This document shows, in pieces, positions 59,725-64,000 of a stretch of 64,000 bases of DNA. Origin of the DNA: Ruegeria arenilitoris (lineage in GTDB: Bacteria > Pseudomonadota > Alphaproteobacteria > Rhodobacterales > Rhodobacteraceae); the NCBI RefSeq assembly GCF_013030985.1, contig NZ_WPYP01000001.1:496001-560000 (forward strand). The letters run 5' to 3'. The notes below the pieces were generated by a model that searched no databases, was not told the DNA's origin, and saw only the letters and a list, made by a program, of their open reading frames with translations. Positions within the stretch are counted from its first letter, which is position 1. Every line of letters starts with the position of its first letter. Position numbers and translations under genes: made by a program.

Positions 59725-60615
59725 TCATTCAACATTTTGCACTTGTTCGCGCATCTGGTCTATTACCGCCTTCAACTCAAGCCCTACCGAGGTCAGATCG
59801 GCGCTTTGCGCTTTCGAACACAGCGTGTTGGCCTCGCGGTTGAACTCCTGCATCAGGAAGTCCAGCTTGCGCCCCACGGCTGCGTTCTGCGACAACAAAT
59901 CCCGCGCGGCGACGACATGGGCTTTCAGGCGGTCGATTTCCTCGGTGATGTCCGATTTGACGGCGATCAGCGCTAGCTCCTGCGCCACCCGGTCCGGGTC
60001 GGCGCCCTGCGCATTGTCCAAGACCCGCGCCAGATTTTCCCGCAACGCCTCGGCAGTTTTGTCCTTGCGCTGCTCGGCAAGGTTAGCCGCCTGTCCGGTC
60101 AGTTGAGACACCTGCGCCAACTGACCGTCCAGTATGTCAGCCAGCGCCTTGCCCTCGGTCTGGCGCATGTCGACAAAGGCCGCCAAAAGCGGGGCGAATT
60201 CCGTAGTCAGTTGCGCGACCAGCGGCCCGGGGTCATCGACTTCACTGCCGGCGTCCAACATGCCCTTGATACCGATCAGGTCAGCCGCTGTTGACGGCGC
60301 TAGTGTGACACCACTGGCGGCTGCCATTTCCTGCGTGCGGGCCAACGCGGTCAGCGCTGCGGCCATGGCGGTTTCGTTCAGAGCAAGATCGGGTGCAGTT
60401 TCATCCCGGCTCAACTTCAGCGACAGCGTGACGTTGCCCCGGCTCAACGCCTTTGAGATTTGCGAACGCAAGGAAGCTTCAAGCCCGGTCAGCCAGTCGG
60501 GAACACGCAGGCGCATATCCAGCCCCTTGCCGTTCACACTGCGCAGCTCCCACGTCCAGCTATGGGGCCCATATGCCCCCTTGCCCGAAGCGAAACCGGT
60601 CATGGATCTGATCAT
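59725..60615 (-). CDS. yicC: YicC family endoribonuclease
   Basis: A 296-residue protein. [39 protein letters not shown] and the C-terminal [49 protein letters not shown] are the family hallmarks. YicC proteins are recently recognised endoribonucleases involved in sRNA turnover. The start at 60615 is the family N-terminus; the frame to 60714 is longer. The gmk gene follows, as in many bacteria. Confidence 0.94.
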   Translation of the reverse strand: MIRSMTGFASGKGAYGPHSWTWELRSVNGKGLDMRLRVPDWLTGLEASLRSQISKALSRGNVTLSLKLSRDETAPDLALNETAMAAALTALARTQEMAAASGVTLAPSTAADLIGIKGMLDAGSEVDDPGPLVAQLTTEFAPLLAAFVDMRQTEGKALADILDGQLAQVSQLTGQAANLAEQRKDKTAEALRENLARVLDNAQGADPDRVAQELALIAVKSDITEEIDRLKAHVVAARDLLSQNAAVGRKLDFLMQEFNREANTLCSKAQSADLTSVGLELKAVIDQMREQVQNVE

Positions 60616-60706
60616 TTTAGCTGCCCCTGTCTGCTCGCTTGCTGCACCTAATGCCATCGGCGCGCGCAGGGCAAGAGTTTGCTCACTTTGAGCCGATCTC
60701 CAGAAG

Positions 60707-60721
60707 TTAACCATTCATTAA
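60707..60721. promoter_or_regulatory. CtrA box TTAA-N7-TTAA
   Basis: TTAA CCATTCA TTAA matches the full CtrA consensus (TTAACCAT plus the second TTAA at the right spacing). Another TTAA is at 60742-60745. It lies between yicC (minus) and the PAS_5 gene (plus), about 127 bp before the PAS gene start, so either or both may be CtrA targets. Confidence 0.82.
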
Positions 60722-60847
60722 AGAATTCCTCCAAAATTGATTTAACCCGTGTCAATCTGACCAAGGCCAAAGACCGGTCGGAGCCAAATAGTTCCGGTGT
60801 CTGGCATTTTAGGAAAATGACGGTCAATCGACGCTAGGGTGATGAAA

Positions 60848-61522
60848 ATGAAAACCTTTTTCGGAAACGGTTCCGGGTCAAGTTTTGGAAAGATCGTCGC
60901 TATGGATCGTTTTGCCAGCGGGCGCAGCCTCTCGCCCATCCGACAGGTCGAAGCGTACTGGACTGCGCTGCTAACTGGTGACGGCGTGCCCAAGCGATCG
61001 CAGGTCGATCCGCGTGGTCTTGAAAATGTTCTGGAATACACATTCATTCTAGAGCGCATCGCGCCGGGGCTGGCCCGGTTCCGTCTGGCCGGCAGCCATC
61101 TGAACAAACTGGCGGGCATGGAAGTGCGGGGAATGCCCCTGACCGCGTTTTTCGAACCCAGTGCCCGCGGCCAGATCTCGGACGCGTTGGAGCAGGTCTT
61201 TGCCGGGCCTGCGATTGCCGAGCTTGGCCTGGTGTCCGCTGGCAGATTGGGACGTATCCAATTGCAGGCCCGCATGATCCTGTTGCCATTGAAAAGCGAT
61301 CTTGGCGATATCAGCCGTGTGCTGGGTGTGATGGTCTGTGACGGTGTAATAGGCGCAACACCGCGTCGGTTCACCATTCCGGACACACGCATTCGGGCGG
61401 TTTCCGACGTGCAGGCACCGCAGCAACAGGTGGAACGCGAACTTGCCGGTTTTGCCGAGGATCAGGAGGCGTTCAAACGCCCCGGATCACACCTGCGACT
61501 GGTGTCGTCCCGCGACGACTGA
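60848..61522 (+). CDS. PAS domain protein (PAS_5 family)
   Basis: A 224-residue protein starting MKTFFGNGSGSSFGKIVAMDRF. Segments RQVEAYWTALLTGDGVPKRSQVDPRGLENVLEYTFILERIAPGLARFRLAGSHLNKLAGMEVRGMPLTAFF and LPLKSDLGDISRVLGVMVCDG fit the PAS_5 family of alphaproteobacteria, a stand-alone sensory fold of unknown ligand. Starts at GTG 60839 and ATG 60842 are also in frame; AGGG at 60836-60839 favours the ATG at 60848. A perfect CtrA box lies upstream and no operon partner is seen. Confidence 0.85.
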   Translation: MKTFFGNGSGSSFGKIVAMDRFASGRSLSPIRQVEAYWTALLTGDGVPKRSQVDPRGLENVLEYTFILERIAPGLARFRLAGSHLNKLAGMEVRGMPLTAFFEPSARGQISDALEQVFAGPAIAELGLVSAGRLGRIQLQARMILLPLKSDLGDISRVLGVMVCDGVIGATPRRFTIPDTRIRAVSDVQAPQQQVERELAGFAEDQEAFKRPGSHLRLVSSRDD

Positions 61523-61531
61523 CCCCAACGC

Positions 61532-61564
61532 AAAAGGCGGACCGAATGGCCCGCCTTTCTTTTT
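61532..61564. terminator. Bidirectional terminator
   Basis: AAAAGGCGG / CCGCCTTT with a 10-base loop, followed on the plus strand by CTTTTTT and on the minus strand by TTTT. It separates the PAS_5 gene from the convergent DAHP synthase gene. Confidence 0.87.
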
Positions 61565-61581
61565 CCTGAAAGGTTTGAACC

Positions 61582-62952
61582 TTAGCTGGCCGCGCGTTTG
61601 CTGCCATTGCGGCGCAGATTGGTCAGCTCCTCGGCGACAAGGAAGGCCAGTTCCAGCGATTGCGACGCGTTCAGACGCGGATCGCAGGCGGTGTGGTAAC
61701 GATCCGAGAGGTCCTCTTCGGTCACAGCCCGCACGCCGCCGGTGCATTCTGTGACGTCCAGACCGGTCATCTCGAAATGCACGCCGCCGGGGATGGTGCC
61801 CTCGGCCTGGTGAACGCCAAAGAAGTCGCGCACCTCGCGCAGCACGGAATCGAACGGACGAGTTTTATAGCCGGTCGCCGATTTGATCGTGTTGCCGTGC
61901 ATCGGGTCGCAGACCCAGGTCACCTTGGCGCCTTCTTCCTTAACGGCCTGAACCAGACGCGGAAGGTGCTCACCCGCTTTGCCCGCGCCGAAACGCGCGA
62001 TCAGGGTCAGGCGGCCTTCTTCGTTTTCAGGGTTCAGTTTGGACATCAGAACCTTGAGGTCTTCGGCCGTCGTGGTCGGGCCGCATTTCAGACCAATCGG
62101 GTTCAGCACACCGCGGCAGAATTCCACATGCGCGCCGTCCGTCTGACGGGTCCGGTCACCGATCCAGATCATGTGGCCGGAACCGGCCAGCCAGTTACCA
62201 GAGGTCGAATCAAGACGAGTCAACGCCTCTTCGTATTCCAGCAGCAGGCTTTCATGGCTGGTGTAGAACTCGACGGTCGAAAACTCATGCGTGGTGTCCG
62301 CCGTGATTCCGGCTGCGTGCATGAAGTCGATGGTGTCCTGAATACGGTCGGCGATTTCCGAGTATTTGCTGACATCCTGCTCGTCGGTGAAGCCCAACGT
62401 CCAGGAATGCACCATGCTCATGTCCGCAAAACCACCGGTCGAGAACGCGCGCAGCAGGTTCAGCGTTGCGGCGGCCTGGGTGTAGGCCTGCAGCATCTTG
62501 CCGGGATTCGGGATACGTGCTTCGGGCGTGAAGGCCAGCTCGTTGATGATATCACCACGGTAGCTGGGCAGTTCCACACCATCCACAACCTCGGTCGGCG
62601 CGCTGCGCGGTTTGGCGAACTGGCCCGCCATACGGCCAACTTTCACCACCGGCACTTTGGCGCCGTAGGTCAGCACCATTGCCATTTGCAGCATCACCTT
62701 GAACGTGTCACGGATCGCATCCGCACTGAATTGCTCGAAGCTTTCGGCGCAATCCCCACCCTGCAGCAGGAAGGCCTCGCCGCGACCGGCGGCACCCAGA
62801 TGTTGCTTGAGACGCCGCGCCTCACCGGCAAAGACCAGCGGGGGATACTGTGAAAGCTGGGCCTCGACCTTGGCCAAAGAGGCCTCGTCGGTATAGTCTG
62901 GCATCTGAACCCGGGGCTTGTTGCGCCAGTTCGTTTTTTGCCATTCGGTCAT
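61582..62952 (-). CDS. 3-deoxy-7-phosphoheptulonate synthase, class II
   Basis: A 456-residue type II (plant-like) DAHP synthase that joins PEP and erythrose 4-phosphate in the first step of the shikimate pathway. [37 protein letters not shown]-like [11 protein letters not shown] and [20 protein letters not shown] are the metal and substrate regions. The start at 62952 ([22 protein letters not shown]) matches the family. Together with aroQ it is the second shikimate gene in the window, but 20 kb apart. Confidence 0.97.
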   Translation of the reverse strand: MTEWQKTNWRNKPRVQMPDYTDEASLAKVEAQLSQYPPLVFAGEARRLKQHLGAAGRGEAFLLQGGDCAESFEQFSADAIRDTFKVMLQMAMVLTYGAKVPVVKVGRMAGQFAKPRSAPTEVVDGVELPSYRGDIINELAFTPEARIPNPGKMLQAYTQAAATLNLLRAFSTGGFADMSMVHSWTLGFTDEQDVSKYSEIADRIQDTIDFMHAAGITADTTHEFSTVEFYTSHESLLLEYEEALTRLDSTSGNWLAGSGHMIWIGDRTRQTDGAHVEFCRGVLNPIGLKCGPTTTAEDLKVLMSKLNPENEEGRLTLIARFGAGKAGEHLPRLVQAVKEEGAKVTWVCDPMHGNTIKSATGYKTRPFDSVLREVRDFFGVHQAEGTIPGGVHFEMTGLDVTECTGGVRAVTEEDLSDRYHTACDPRLNASQSLELAFLVAEELTNLRRNGSKRAAS

Positions 62953-63121
62953 AGCTTTGATCTCCGCTGAAGTAGTCAGGTCGTCTCTATACAAAATGCA
63001 TTGAAGACTGACCATATCCGATTTGGGCCTCTTGACGCGGGAAACAAGCTTTGATCATGGTGGCTGTCAAATCTGTCGCCGGACGTAACGTCTCGAAGCG
63101 CCGAATCAAGGACACCTCGCC

Positions 63122-64000
63122 ATGCAAGAGCAACGCCAAGTTGTCACGGTGGAAGACACTGCGGCCAACCCGCGAAATTACGTATTTGTCCTGTTGGACA
63201 AATTCTCGCTGCTGTCATTCGCTTCAGCGTTGGACAGCCTGCGGATTGCCAACCGTATGGCGGACAAGACGCTGTATACTTGGACCCTGATGGGCGAGGG
63301 TGGCGAAACGGTCAATTGTTCAGCTGGTACGACATTCGAGTTGGACAAGGACCTGATCGAACTTCAACGCGATGATGTCGTTTTGATCTGCGGCGGCGTG
63401 GACGTGCAGGCCGCGACCACCAAGAAAGTGCTGAACTGGGTGCGCCGCGAGGCACGGCGGGGCCTGCGCATCGGTGGTCTGTGCACTGCGGCCTATACGC
63501 TGGCCAAGGCCGGGCTGCTGGACGGCAAACGCGCCACGATCCATTGGGAAAACGCAGACAGTTTCGTTGAGGAATTCGATGAGGTCGAACTGACCAAATC
63601 GGTCTTTATCGTCGATGCGAACCGGATGACCACGGCGGGGGGCACATCATCCATCGACCTGATGCTGAAGCTCATCGCTGATGACTATGGCGAGGACCTT
63701 GCCAATGCGGTAGCGGATCAGATGATCTATTCCTCGATCCGCACGGATCAGGACACCCAACGCCTGTCGACCCCGACCCGCATCGGCGTGCGTCACCCCA
63801 AGCTGAGTCAGGTCATCCTGATGATGGAAAAGAACATCGAAGAACCGATCTCGCCTTCGATTCTGGCGAAAGATGTCGGCATGTCGACCCGGCAGCTTGA
63901 ACGACTGTTCCGGCGCTACCTCAGCCGTTCGCCCAAGCGCTATTACATGGAATTGCGTCTGCACAAGGCGCGTAACCTGCTGATGCAGACGGATATGAGC
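63122..64000 (+). CDS. GlxA family transcriptional regulator (DJ-1/PfpI-AraC), cut by window edge
   Basis: 293 codons from the ATG at 63122 to the window end. The N-terminal half (about 15-185) is a DJ-1/PfpI domain: YVFVLLDKFSLLSFASALDSLRIANRM, VVLICGGVDV and GLCTAAYTLAKAGLLDGKRATIHWE with Cys in the elbow position. The C-terminal AraC HTH begins ILAKDVGMSTRQLERLFRRYLSRSPKRYYMELRLHKARNLL. Members such as GbdR and CdhR control betaine or carnitine use; the ligand of this one is not determined. The stop codon is outside the window. Confidence 0.92.
   Translation, partial: MQEQRQVVTVEDTAANPRNYVFVLLDKFSLLSFASALDSLRIANRMADKTLYTWTLMGEGGETVNCSAGTTFELDKDLIELQRDDVVLICGGVDVQAATTKKVLNWVRREARRGLRIGGLCTAAYTLAKAGLLDGKRATIHWENADSFVEEFDEVELTKSVFIVDANRMTTAGGTSSIDLMLKLIADDYGEDLANAVADQMIYSSIRTDQDTQRLSTPTRIGVRHPKLSQVILMMEKNIEEPISPSILAKDVGMSTRQLERLFRRYLSRSPKRYYMELRLHKARNLLMQTDMS

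Noticed and set aside
61660..62853. 397-codon plus-strand frame opposite the DAHP synthase gene
   Set aside because: Shadow of a well-supported gene; composition Gly/His/Arg-rich and no RBS.

Overview
The window looks like a chromosomal segment of a marine alphaproteobacterium of the Rhodobacteraceae (Roseobacter group, Ruegeria-like). This is inferred from three things: the CtrA/SciP/ChpT cell-cycle phosphorelay genes, family content typical of that clade (OlsBA ornithine-lipid enzymes, Hint_2 protein, DUF1127 and DUF3553 proteins, type II DAHP synthase, extended L21), and moderately high G+C with SD-led, tightly overlapping operons. No phage, insertion sequence, CRISPR array or rRNA operon was seen. 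Almost all genes are intact; only the two at the window edges (mnmA at the left, a GlxA-type AraC regulator at the right) are cut.

Layout. 0-6.4 kb: mnmA(-), then sciP and ctrA (cell-cycle control), ligA-recG (DNA repair) and a 40-residue membrane peptide behind tandem GTTC repeats that resemble the alphaproteobacterial LexA box. 6.4-12.4 kb: MarC-family membrane protein, an Fe-S scaffold protein, hisI, gluQ plus a methyltransferase, trmFO, a strongly structured intergenic RNA candidate, an enoyl-CoA hydratase and a thioesterase. 12.4-15.3 kb: divergent DUF1127 and MocR-type regulator genes with shared repeats between them, then rplM-rpsI. 15.3-23.1 kb: a minus-strand livHMGF-acyl-CoA ligase-substrate binding protein operon with an MDR oxidoreductase upstream. 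23.2-29.2 kb: an Ala-rich coiled-coil protein, a DEDD exonuclease, a cobalamin riboswitch followed by two small ORFs and a zinc-type znuCBA metal transporter, and a Hint-domain protein. 29.5-41.3 kb: tRNA-Ser(CGA), two tandem DUF2059 proteins, rplU-rpmA, small membrane protein-GNAT-obgE-proB-proA, chpT(-), DUF3553, olsB-olsA, rpsB-tsf. 41.3-51 kb: aroQ with a LuxR solo, and a set of lipid/acyl-CoA genes (MDR, SDRs, APH-type kinase, DsbA-like isomerase, beta-lactamase-fold hydrolase, tesB, gcdH). 51-64 kb: the complete phosphate module phoR-pstSCAB-phoU-phoB with a triple Pho box, then gamma-CA, gmk, yicC, a PAS_5 protein behind a perfect CtrA box, the DAHP synthase and the GlxA-like regulator.

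How the genes work together. Three regulatory circuits can be followed inside the window. CtrA, its inhibitor SciP and its phosphodonor ChpT are all here, and a perfect TTAA-N7-TTAA site lies in front of the PAS_5 gene 60 kb from ctrA. The PhoR-PhoB system sits beside its pst target, with three Pho-box half-sites upstream of pstS. A B12 riboswitch precedes an ABC importer of the zinc/manganese family, which suggests it imports cobalt or acts as part of a B12-dependent metal economy. The most unusual sites are a 19-bp inverted repeat that buries the ligA ribosome-binding site and start codon, the GTTC-repeat/membrane-peptide unit after recG, and the B12 riboswitch/metal ABC unit.
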